Below, in pieces: positions 15,675 to 24,728 of a stretch of 64,000 nt of DNA (its first letter is position 1; every line of letters begins with the position of its first letter). The DNA is from Solibaculum mannosilyticum (GTDB taxonomy: Bacteria > Bacillota > Clostridia > Oscillospirales > Acutalibacteraceae). Below the pieces are notes generated by a model that worked only from the letters and a program-made list of their open reading frames with translations, made no database searches and was not told the origin of the DNA. The stretch spans positions 1,168,501 through 1,232,500 of the forward strand of contig NZ_AP023321.1 in NCBI RefSeq assembly GCF_015140235.1, given 5' to 3'. The translations under genes were made by a program, and so were the position numbers.

Positions 15675-16017
15675 GGCCCGGGCCGCCGTGTCCCTTCACG
15701 GCAAGAACCCCGTCCAGCGTAGTAGCTGCGATACCCAGCCGCCCGGCAACCGCAATATCGTTTTTCACATCCTCGTCCACCGCACCGCCGCAGACGATCA
15801 GGGTATGGGAGCGCCGCAGCATATCCCGGCGCATATCAATCCCGGCCTTATGTTCCTCGGGAACGCTGTCATTCAAGAACAGCGGAAGATACAAAAGCGG
15901 GCAGATGGGGGAAAAGCCCGCCTCATAGGCAAGACGGCAGTAGTGGGCCGCCAGCTCCATATCAATATCCGGCTCACCGCTCCATGCGGCGGTCAGATAG
16001 GCCAAAGGTCGTTTCAT
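15661..16017 (-). CDS. DUF7768 / deoxyribosyltransferase-like protein
   Basis: A 118-residue protein resembling the nucleoside 2-deoxyribosyltransferase fold: AYLTAAWSGEPDIDMELA, then ICPLLYLPLFLNDSVPEE and HTLIVCGGAVDEDVKNDIAV. Such DUF7768 proteins are frequent in phages and conjugative elements; the reaction is not known, and the family may act on nucleotides or DNA modification. The ATG at 16017 follows GGAGG at 9 nt. Its end overlaps the methyltransferase start by 14 bp, so they form one operon. Confidence 0.72.
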   Translation of the reverse strand: MKRPLAYLTAAWSGEPDIDMELAAHYCRLAYEAGFSPICPLLYLPLFLNDSVPEEHKAGIDMRRDMLRRSHTLIVCGGAVDEDVKNDIAVAGRLGIAATTLDGVLAVKGHGGPGHAGH

Positions 16018-16101
16018 TGGTTCAACCTCCATTTCTTTCTGATTTGTGGAAAGCAAGGTTTCGCCCAACCCCTCCGCCCCTTCCCCCGGGAAGGGGGACG
16101 G

Positions 16102-16265
16102 CTCTGGAGAATTTATATCCCCGTCGCTTGTCCGGGAAAAAGCATAACCGGGAGAAATCCGTCAAGGGTGCCTCTGGCACCGCCTGCGGCGGCGTTGCCC
16201 TTGACTGATTTTCCCGGCTATGCTACGGAATAACTGGCGACGGGGAATAATTTATATCTCCAGAG
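16102..16265. repeat. 164-nt foldback element
   Basis: Outer arms starting CTCTGGAGA and ending in its complement enclose matching blocks: TATCCCCGTCGC with GGCGACGGGGA, AGCATA with TATGCT, CCGGGA with TCCCGG, and GTCAAGGG with CCCTTGAC. The whole segment can fold into one long imperfect hairpin. It occupies the gap between parB and the DUF7768 gene. A structured leader RNA, a MITE-like insertion or a single-strand initiation site are possible; no ORF is supported. Confidence 0.75.
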
Positions 16266-16294
16266 CTTCGGGGCGCGGGGCAGCGCCCCGCAAT

Positions 16295-16317
16295 CCTCGG
16301 GCCATCTTGACCCGAAG
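16295..16317. repeat. post-stop palindrome, copy 4 (imperfect)
   Basis: CCTCGGGCCA, 3-nt loop (tct), TGACCCGAAG, 7 nt after the parB stop. The stem has one mismatch and one wobble pair compared with the other copies. A GC-rich stem (about 16,270-16,290) follows it. Confidence 0.75.
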
Positions 16318-16324
16318 TTTCGGC

Positions 16325-17698
16325 TTACTTTTCCGGCTCGGTTTTCTTCTCCGGCTTTTCGTGTTCCTTCTGCTGGCCCTTCCAGTCGTCCAGCAGCTTG
16401 ATGATCTGGTCCTTCATTTCCCTCGGCGTGGTTTCCTTGCCGAAGTATTTGCTCAGTTCCGCACCCGTCAGAATCACTTTGTCTACCTCCTTTTTGTCCT
16501 CCATCATAATGCCGTCGATCACATCCCCGTTGAGCAGCTTCTTTTCGTCCAGCTCCCGCATACGCTTTGCCTGCGCCTGCGAAGGCGAGGACTGCTGGCT
16601 GTCGATGGCGACGGCGATATAGTTCTGGTTCTTCTTGCCGATGTAGGAAAGCTCCACCGCCGTAGTGAAGCCCAGCTTTTTCTCGTCCATCAGCTTCATC
16701 AGGTCGGGGACCAGCTCATTCAGCCGGATATACCGCTGCACCTGCTTGACGGCCATCTTGTTCCGCTCGGCCACGATCTCGTTGGAGCGTTTGCCTGCGT
16801 CCTTCGGGTCAATCTGGCCCGAAGTTCGGGAGCCCTGGTGCTTGATGGCCTCAAGCTGCATTTTCAGAGCTTTGGCCCGCTCGCTGGGGAGGATTTCTTC
16901 ACGCTGGTTCAGATTGTCCTCCACCATCTGTGTGATGGCTTCATCGTCCGTCAGGTTGCGGACGATACAGGGCATATCCGCATATCCGGCAAGCTCGCTG
17001 GCCTTCTGGCGGCGGTGGCCGGACACGATCTCATAGCCGCCATCCTCACGGGGACGGACGATAGCGGGCTGGGTAACGCCCTTGTCCTTGACGCTGGACA
17101 CCATAGCCCGCATTTCTTCATCGTCCCGGACCTCAAAGGGATGGTTTTTGAAGGCGTGGAGCTCGTTCAGCTTGATATATACGATCTGTTCCTCGCCACG
17201 GCGGGGAGCCTCCTTCGGTCCCTCGGGTTCCTTCGGAGCGGGAGCGGCCTGCACCGTGGGAGCCGCTTTTTTCTCCGGTTTCTCTTTGGGGGTCTTTTCC
17301 TGCTTTTTCTGTGCGGGGGCTTTGGGCTTCGGAGCGGCGGCCTTGTCCTTATCCTCTTTCGGAGGACGGCCCCGGCGCTTCGGCTGCTCGGGCTCTTTGG
17401 GCTTTTCCTGTTTTCCTTCGGCCTTTTTCGGAGCCTCCGGCTGCTTTTCCGGTTTCTCCGTTTTTGCCGGGGCAGGCTTTTCCCCGCCGGAAGCTGCCGC
17501 CCGTTCCTCGGCTTTCTTTCCTTTCATAATTTCAGCGAAGTCATAGACGGACACCTGCGGGCTCTTTGCCTGCTGTTCCGTCTTTTTTTCGGCCTCCGGG
17601 GAAGTAGGCGTTTTCTCCGGCTCGGGCGGAGTTTCCTTGCCCGGCCCGGTATCCGTTACCGGCTGCTCCGGCATTTTCGTGGTTTTATCATCTGCCAT
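16325..17698 (-). CDS. ParB/Spo0J-family partition protein with long Lys/Glu/Pro-rich N-terminus
   Basis: ParB-type DNA-binding protein of the element. The core starts near residue 175: IKLNELHAFKNHPFEVRDDE, then PAIVRPREDGGYEIVSGHRR and an HTH region (NEIVAERNKMAVKQVQRYIR, SYIGKKNQNYIAVAI). The first 170 residues are low-complexity Lys/Glu/Pro/Ala repeats, much longer than in chromosomal ParB. ATG 17698 is preferred (GGAGG at 9 nt); an ATG at 17704 would be too close to it. No ParA gene is in the window. It is the first gene of the minus-strand series, followed by the DUF7768, methyltransferase and ardA genes. Confidence 0.88.
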   Translation of the reverse strand: MADDKTTKMPEQPVTDTGPGKETPPEPEKTPTSPEAEKKTEQQAKSPQVSVYDFAEIMKGKKAEERAAASGGEKPAPAKTEKPEKQPEAPKKAEGKQEKPKEPEQPKRRGRPPKEDKDKAAAPKPKAPAQKKQEKTPKEKPEKKAAPTVQAAPAPKEPEGPKEAPRRGEEQIVYIKLNELHAFKNHPFEVRDDEEMRAMVSSVKDKGVTQPAIVRPREDGGYEIVSGHRRQKASELAGYADMPCIVRNLTDDEAITQMVEDNLNQREEILPSERAKALKMQLEAIKHQGSRTSGQIDPKDAGKRSNEIVAERNKMAVKQVQRYIRLNELVPDLMKLMDEKKLGFTTAVELSYIGKKNQNYIAVAIDSQQSSPSQAQAKRMRELDEKKLLNGDVIDGIMMEDKKEVDKVILTGAELSKYFGKETTPREMKDQIIKLLDDWKGQQKEHEKPEKKTEPEK

Positions 17699-17787
17699 AA
17701 GCATTTACCTCCTGTTTTTGGGCGTAAAAAAAGGGACTCAACTTTTCAGTCAAGCCCCCGTGGGAAGTTCCTCCTTTCTCCGCCAAG

Positions 17788-17832
17788 ACACAAAAATACC
17801 GCCCGTAGTCTCGTTTGGGCGGTACTTTGTGT
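17788..17832. terminator. strong hairpin near the element's right end
   Basis: ACACAAA plus TACCGCCC pairs with GGGCGGTA plus TTTGTGT in a stem of about 15 bp with a 12-nt loop. It lies about 90 nt upstream of parB. It may be a leader structure for the parB transcript or block transcription crossing the element boundary; there is no strong T-run on either side. Confidence 0.5.
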
Positions 17833-17996
17833 AAGATTGGCAGTCCATTATTAAGTTTTTTATTATGTTCCCTTTGTACACCGTTGCAAAATAAAGTTGA
17901 AAGACAATTAAAGTTGTCTATGAAAAAGGAGCACACTGTAGAAAAAATTGCTGTATTGTCACCACAAAAAATCTGATTGAGAAAGAAGGATTCTGT
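17833..17996. other. element/chromosome junction region, AT-rich
   Basis: Composition drops sharply here from the GC-rich element to AT-rich chromosome. It contains a small inverted repeat AGACAA/TTGTCT (17902-17919) and an 18-codon frame from ATG 17920 without a good start signal. The right attachment site must be in or near this stretch, but the core cannot be fixed without the left junction. Confidence 0.5.
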
Positions 17997-18440
17997 ATGA
18001 TGGACGCTGCAAGCATGGATATTGACCTCGCTGAATTAACCCCAATTCCACAGCCTAGATCTTCCTTTCCGACCTATTCGATCAATATCAGCCAGAGAGG
18101 TTACATTGCTCTCAACCAGAAGTTCTTGGACACATTAAAAGAAAAGATTCCTTCGATGGCCGTGGGATTTTGCATTCATCCCAATAAACAAATTATCGCT
18201 ATTTTTCAAAGCGACCATCCCAATTACCGTTTTCCCGGCGGTGGACGTATCAAGGACATTGCTTTTACGCAAAGTCTTGTGGATGCAGGCGTGGTTCTCC
18301 CTGCTCGGTACGTTGTGGATTGGAACGAAAAAAATAAATGTTGGATCGGAATTTTAAATCCGGATAATCAGATTCCAGATGCTGATGTATTGGCAAGATC
18401 CTTGGATCAGCCTAACCGAAGGGGAAGAAAAAGCAAATGA
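17997..18440 (+). CDS. unrecognised protein (147 aa), partner of the downstream sigma-like gene
   Basis: I do not recognise a family. ATG 17997 follows AGAAGGA; a second ATG comes directly after. After a variable N-terminus the protein has a beta-rich section FPTYSINISQRGYIALNQKF, LKEKIPSMAVGFCIHPNKQI, IAIFQSDHPNYRFPGGGRIK and a possible DNA- or ligand-binding strand pair LPARYVVDWNEKNKCWIGIL reminiscent of an AbrB-like swapped hairpin. The tail is basic (NRRGRKSK). The stop overlaps the next start as ATGA, so the two products are made together. Confidence 0.8.
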   Translation: MMDAASMDIDLAELTPIPQPRSSFPTYSINISQRGYIALNQKFLDTLKEKIPSMAVGFCIHPNKQIIAIFQSDHPNYRFPGGGRIKDIAFTQSLVDAGVVLPARYVVDWNEKNKCWIGILNPDNQIPDADVLARSLDQPNRRGRKSK

Positions 18441-18964
18441 ATAATAAGAAAAAACTATCTCCCTTGGAATACAGACAAGTCCAAAAATTCATTGATAAAA
18501 TGTGCAGACACTATGGCAAAAACCTCGACCAAGAGGAATGTCAGTCGGAATCTTGGTGTGCCTACTGGGAAGCGCGAACGTTTTATCCCCAATACCAGGG
18601 GTGCTGCGATTTTTGGACCTATGCTTTTTTGAAAATCAAAAATAAGCTGGATCTCATCCGTCAAACGAGAAATCAGCGGATTTCAGGTGAAAGTCCTTTT
18701 TCTCTCAACCCAATGGTTGCAGACACTCAAAAAGAGGCAGTAGAAATTGTGTTGTTTCCCATCCAAGGTGACTTCACCAATGGGGTTATGCTTTGGGATT
18801 ATGCATATCGATTGGGGTGGATCAAGCATCAGATTATGCGAAGGTTATCCCTGAGAGAAACGGATGAAGAGATTATGCAATCCCTTCATTTGAATTTATA
18901 TGAATATTATCGGATAAAACAGGAGCTGCGCCAGGACTTACAAAAGTATTTGGAGATTTCTTAG
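18437..18964 (+). CDS. sigma-factor-like protein of unknown role (175 aa)
   Basis: The layout resembles a small sigma factor: an N-terminal helical part like region 2 (EYRQVQKFIDKMCRHYGKNL, then CQSESWCAYWEARTFYPQYQ and FWTYAFLKIKNKLDLIRQTR) and a C-terminal part like region 4 (GWIKHQIMRRLSLRETDEEI, MQSLHLNLYEYYRIKQELRQ). It is not a clear member of any group I can name. Start ATG 18437 overlaps the upstream stop; a strong terminator follows the gene. It lies beside the mobile element but has host-like composition, so it is probably chromosomal. Confidence 0.75.
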   Translation: MNNKKKLSPLEYRQVQKFIDKMCRHYGKNLDQEECQSESWCAYWEARTFYPQYQGCCDFWTYAFLKIKNKLDLIRQTRNQRISGESPFSLNPMVADTQKEAVEIVLFPIQGDFTNGVMLWDYAYRLGWIKHQIMRRLSLRETDEEIMQSLHLNLYEYYRIKQELRQDLQKYLEIS

Positions 18965-18973
18965 AGAAAGAAA

Positions 18974-19009
18974 AACCGGGTTGTCCTTTTTTGTTAGGAC
19001 AACCCGGTT
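18974..19009. terminator. bidirectional terminator between sigma-like gene and ligA
   Basis: AACCGGGTTGTCC and its complement GGACAACCCGGTT form a perfect 13-bp stem with T-rich flanks on both strands, between convergent genes. Confidence 0.88.
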
Positions 19010-19012
19010 CCT

Positions 19013-21034
<2,022 letters not shown>

Positions 21035-21116
21035 CTATTTCTTTAGGGTACCAAAAAGATGTTTTCTCATTCAAAGAATTACGATTATTCTATTGTATGG
21101 CATGAAGCTTCACAAG

Positions 21117-22028
21117 TCAAATAAGGGTATCTTCCGCCTCGGGGACGCCGCTTAAATCAAAAGCCGGTGTGAATTTAATGTTGGCGGCCTTTCGTTCTTG
21201 GACATATCCATTTTCCAAACCAAGCGCAAACAGCTTGTCCAATACTTTTTCATATTCCCTCTTGGTGATACGTCGATTGATTTCCGGATACTGTTGAGCC
21301 TTTCCCATAGGGACATACTGAGCCATTAAACTGACGCAGACCCATTTAGGAAGATAAGAGGCAATCCATTCCAAGACCTGGATGGAATCATTGGTATGTC
21401 CGGGCAAAATAAGGTGACGAATAATGACTCCTTTTTGCATGATACCATCTGCGTCAAATTGGCATTCCCCTATCTGCCGAACCATCTCTAAAATAGCTTT
21501 AGACGCATAGGTAAAGTAATCCTCTGTTCCGGAATAACGCAGAGAAGCTTCAGAGGATTTGTATTTTAAGTCCGGCAAATAAATATGAACCAATCCATCC
21601 ATAGCACGCAATGTCTCGACCCTCTCATATCCGCCGGAATTCCATACGACAGGGATATGGGGCGGCTTTTTTTGTAGAGCCGCCCGTACCGCAGGCATAA
21701 AATGTACAGGATTTACGAGATTGATGTTGTGGACATGCTGCTCCTCTAAATCGCGAAAACAATCCGCTAGTTGATTGATCGAGATACGCCGACCAAAGCC
21801 ATCGGTAGAAATGGTATAATTTTGGCAAAAGAGGCATCGGAGTGTACATCCGCTGAAGAAGGCTGTCCCAGATCCTCTAGTACCACTGATGCACGGCTCT
21901 TCCCACTGATGGACGCCCACCCGAGCCAATACTGGATCAGCCGGCATTCGGCAAAAACCGTTCCCTTCCTCACCGGTTCGTGTAGCATTACACTGCCGCG
22001 GACAAAGACGGCAATTTTCTATTTGCAT
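21117..22028 (-). CDS. PflX-type radical SAM protein (COG1313)
   Basis: Radical SAM enzyme related to pyruvate formate-lyase activating enzymes. The cluster motif is CTLRCLFC (Cys61, 65, 68), preceded by an extra N-terminal Cys set CRLCPRQC typical of the PflX group. Further motifs: LVNPVHFMPAVRAAL, VVWNSGGYER, IYLPDLKYKSSEAS and GVIIRHLILPGHTNDS. The substrate is unknown. The 303-residue length is normal. The start overlaps the end of the symporter gene by 10 bp, so both are co-transcribed. Confidence 0.88.
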   Translation of the reverse strand: MQIENCRLCPRQCNATRTGEEGNGFCRMPADPVLARVGVHQWEEPCISGTRGSGTAFFSGCTLRCLFCQNYTISTDGFGRRISINQLADCFRDLEEQHVHNINLVNPVHFMPAVRAALQKKPPHIPVVWNSGGYERVETLRAMDGLVHIYLPDLKYKSSEASLRYSGTEDYFTYASKAILEMVRQIGECQFDADGIMQKGVIIRHLILPGHTNDSIQVLEWIASYLPKWVCVSLMAQYVPMGKAQQYPEINRRITKREYEKVLDKLFALGLENGYVQERKAANIKFTPAFDLSGVPEAEDTLI

Positions 22029-23437
22029 TTTCCATTCCTTCTTTTCTGAGGCAGCTTACCAGGATTTAGTACTCCACCCGGGGAAAAAGCCTCTTTTGTC
22101 AACTTGATGACCACACCGTTTAAGGCCACTAGAGCGATCAGGTTTGGAATAGCCATCAATCCATTTAATGTATCAGAGATACTCCACACGAGTTTTAATT
22201 CCATCGTGGCGCCTACTGCGGTCATAAGCACAAACGCCACTTTATAAACAAGCTGAAATCGTCCGCCAAAGAGATATTGTCCGCATCGTTCGCCGTAATA
22301 GGACCATCCCACGATGCTGGCAAAGGCGAAGAGAAAAATAGAGATGGATAAGAATGCTCCTCCCCATTGTCCCAATACGCTTTCAAATACCGAGGAGGAC
22401 AAAGCAGCACCTGAGATAGAAGGATCTTTCCAAAGATCTGTACTGAGGATGGCGAGGGCTGTCAGAGTACAGCATGCCAATGTATCGGCAAACACTTCAA
22501 AAGCACCCCATAATCCCTGACGGGCAGGATGATCGGTATCCGCCGCTGCATGAACGATGGGAGCACTGCCCAAGCCGGCTTCGTTAGAGAATACCCCTCT
22601 GGCGATTCCCATTTTCATGGCACTGGCCAGAACCGACCCTGTAATTCCTCCTGCAACGGAATCCAATCCGAAAGCCCCTCTGAAGATAGCAGAAAAAGCG
22701 GCTGGAAGGTTCTTAGCATTGGCCACAATGACAACCAAGGCACCCACGATAAAAAACACAGCCATAAAAGGAACGACCTTCTCCGTCACTTTGGCGATAC
22801 GGCTAAGCCCGCCGATGACCACAAGGGCCGTTATCACAGCGATGACCACGCCTGTGATGGCAGGATGGATTCCAAAGGATTGCTGCATGGCGCTGGAGAT
22901 AGAGTTGGCTTGTGTCATATTGCCGATGCCAAAAGAGGCAAGCATGCCGAAAACAGCAAAAGCTCCTGCTAAAAACGGAGATTTCAGGCCGTCCCGGATA
23001 TAATACATAGGACCGCCGATCCACTGACCTTCTTTGTTTTTCCTGCGGTAATGGACAGCCAATACCACTTCTGCATACTTGGTCATCATACCGAGCAAAG
23101 CCGATACCCACATCCAAAAAACAGCTCCAGGCCCACCCATTGTGATGGCAGTGGCGACTCCTACGATATTGCCCACCCCAATGGTGCTGGCCAAAGCGGT
23201 GGCCAAAGCCTGAAATGAAGTAATACCGCCGTCCTGCTTCCGAGAAGCATTCTTTTTTCTGAAAAGACTGCCAACAGTCTCCTTTAAAATAAGGGGGAAT
23301 TTCCGGATCTGCAAAAAGCCGGTTCGCACGGTAAAATAGAGGCCGATGCACAATAAGGCTCCCAGCATCACAGGTCCCCATACAAAAGAGTTGACGATTT
23401 GATTTACATGCTCAACGGTTTGCATCCACTGCTCCAT
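22019..23437 (-). CDS. AGCS-family sodium:alanine symporter
   Basis: Secondary transporter importing alanine or glycine with sodium. The 472 residues contain about ten membrane segments and the family signatures GPGAVFWMWVSALLGMMTKY, GIARGVFSNEAGLGSAPI and FSTDLW-like ILSTDLWKDP. ATG 23437 follows GGGGAG; the longer open frame upstream lacks signals. A terminator-like hairpin separates it from the upstream exonuclease gene, so it probably has its own promoter. Confidence 0.93.
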   Translation of the reverse strand: MEQWMQTVEHVNQIVNSFVWGPVMLGALLCIGLYFTVRTGFLQIRKFPLILKETVGSLFRKKNASRKQDGGITSFQALATALASTIGVGNIVGVATAITMGGPGAVFWMWVSALLGMMTKYAEVVLAVHYRRKNKEGQWIGGPMYYIRDGLKSPFLAGAFAVFGMLASFGIGNMTQANSISSAMQQSFGIHPAITGVVIAVITALVVIGGLSRIAKVTEKVVPFMAVFFIVGALVVIVANAKNLPAAFSAIFRGAFGLDSVAGGITGSVLASAMKMGIARGVFSNEAGLGSAPIVHAAADTDHPARQGLWGAFEVFADTLACCTLTALAILSTDLWKDPSISGAALSSSVFESVLGQWGGAFLSISIFLFAFASIVGWSYYGERCGQYLFGGRFQLVYKVAFVLMTAVGATMELKLVWSISDTLNGLMAIPNLIALVALNGVVIKLTKEAFSPGGVLNPGKLPQKRRNGKCK

Positions 23438-23517
23438 AGCTCTCCCCGTCCTTTTCGATCGGCATTGTCCTAATCTATATGAACGAAAAAAGGCCAACTT
23501 GCAGCAAAAGCACAAAA

Positions 23518-23546
23518 GCCCACAAAACTTTTTTCGTTTTGCAGGC
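23518..23546 (-). terminator. probable terminator after the exonuclease gene
   Basis: GCCCACAAAAC (23518-23528) pairs with GTTTTGCAGGC (23536-23546) with two wobbles; on the minus strand a CTTTTG tract follows. It lies 30 bp after the exonuclease stop. Confidence 0.6.
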
Positions 23547-23576
23547 CTTCCTCATTTTTTACAGGGATCAGATTGC

Positions 23577-24476
23577 TTAAGCTCCCTCTTGAACCGTCGG
23601 CTGGGATTCCTCTTCTTTGCTGGGTTCCTCCTTGCAGGGTAAGATGGAACGTTTGATATCCATACCGTCGTATGTCTGTTTAAATTGGACTCGGGCATGA
23701 TACTTCTTTTGACAGCGTGGACATAAAAAATCCCCTCGGAAACTGCGATGACGAAAAAGCCACGGACCGCTTTGATCCACTGGATCGCCGCATTCCGGAC
23801 AACAAAACCGCAATGCACTTCGGTCAATCAAAGGGCTTTCAATATCGCTTATCACCGTATTTTTAAAAGTTAACCGATCATAAAACTCATCCACCGACGC
23901 GTTCTTGACATAAGATCGAAAGGACTCCTCATCAAATAACTGAGCGAAAATTTCACCTGCCACACGACTATCGTCCAAAGCGCGATGCATCTCGTTTTGT
24001 TCCAAATTCATTCCCATTTGCTGCGCCGCTTTGGATAATCCCAACTGTAGTCCTGCTGTTTGGGATAAGTCCAATTTTGACTGGCAATACTGTTGCACAT
24101 CAGCGTATTGATTTAAAAAAGGAATGCGGTTCTTGTGAAAGAAATACTGACAGTTCTCCAGCAGCATGTGAAGATCGGTATCCCCCCATGTCATCAAAAT
24201 GGTTTCCCCGGAACCGATCCAATGGGAGAAATGCCGGACTACTTTGGAAAACGAAAACCCTTGGTCCAAATCATCCATGGAAAGACTGGTCAAATCGGTC
24301 ACAACTTTGGAGAGCTGAGAGGTCACCTGAGGCCGGACAAACATACGAAATGTATCCTTAATGCGGAGCTTCTGATCCAGGCGGACGGCGCCAAACTCGA
24401 TGATCTCATTAAAATAGCGTTTGAGTTTTTTGGAATAAACACCGTTCCATTCCAGATCTAAAATAACGTACTGCAT
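23577..24476 (-). CDS. DEDDh-type 3'-5' exonuclease with C-terminal zinc ribbon
   Basis: Exonuclease of the DnaQ/ERI superfamily (KapD-like). The N-terminal motif YVILDLEWNG gives Asp7 and Glu9, LMTWGDTDLHML the second Asp, and HRALDDSRVAGEIF the His and last Asp. After the nuclease domain a zinc ribbon is visible, CCPECGD and CPRCQKKY, followed by an acidic tail. ATG 24476 follows GGAGAAG; an upstream ATG at 24500 lacks a signal. RNA or DNA substrate cannot be told from sequence. Confidence 0.88.
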   Translation of the reverse strand: MQYVILDLEWNGVYSKKLKRYFNEIIEFGAVRLDQKLRIKDTFRMFVRPQVTSQLSKVVTDLTSLSMDDLDQGFSFSKVVRHFSHWIGSGETILMTWGDTDLHMLLENCQYFFHKNRIPFLNQYADVQQYCQSKLDLSQTAGLQLGLSKAAQQMGMNLEQNEMHRALDDSRVAGEIFAQLFDEESFRSYVKNASVDEFYDRLTFKNTVISDIESPLIDRSALRFCCPECGDPVDQSGPWLFRHRSFRGDFLCPRCQKKYHARVQFKQTYDGMDIKRSILPCKEEPSKEEESQPTVQEGA

Positions 24477-24728
24477 GACTTTACTTCTCCAAAATCGCAA
24501 AAATTTAGCGTTGCCATTATAGCATAACCACTTAAAAATAACAAGCGGATGATGTTTGCCGTTGCCGCTCTTGAAGATATATAATTCTCTTAAGGGATAC
24601 GGGATTTGCCGATTGCTGATTGAATAAATGACCAGTGCGTGGTATATTATGTATATACTTAGATAGGTTCGATACTTGGCGTTTTGTCGAGATTATTGGA
24701 CGCTTCTCGAAAGAAAAGGAGAATCCTT

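Noticed and set aside
16811-16833. TGGCCCGAAG-like sequence inside parB as a fifth palindrome
   Set aside because: Only half the stem is present and it is inside coding sequence, so it was not counted with the post-stop repeats.
16220-17854. A 544-codon plus-strand frame antisense to parB
   Set aside because: Leu/Phe/Arg-rich translation is the complement of the low-complexity parB sequence; no start signal and no recognisable motif.
17920-17976. 18-codon frame MKKEHTVEKIAVLSPQKI before the sigma-like operon
   Set aside because: No convincing ribosome binding site and in the junction zone; kept only as a remark in the junction entry.
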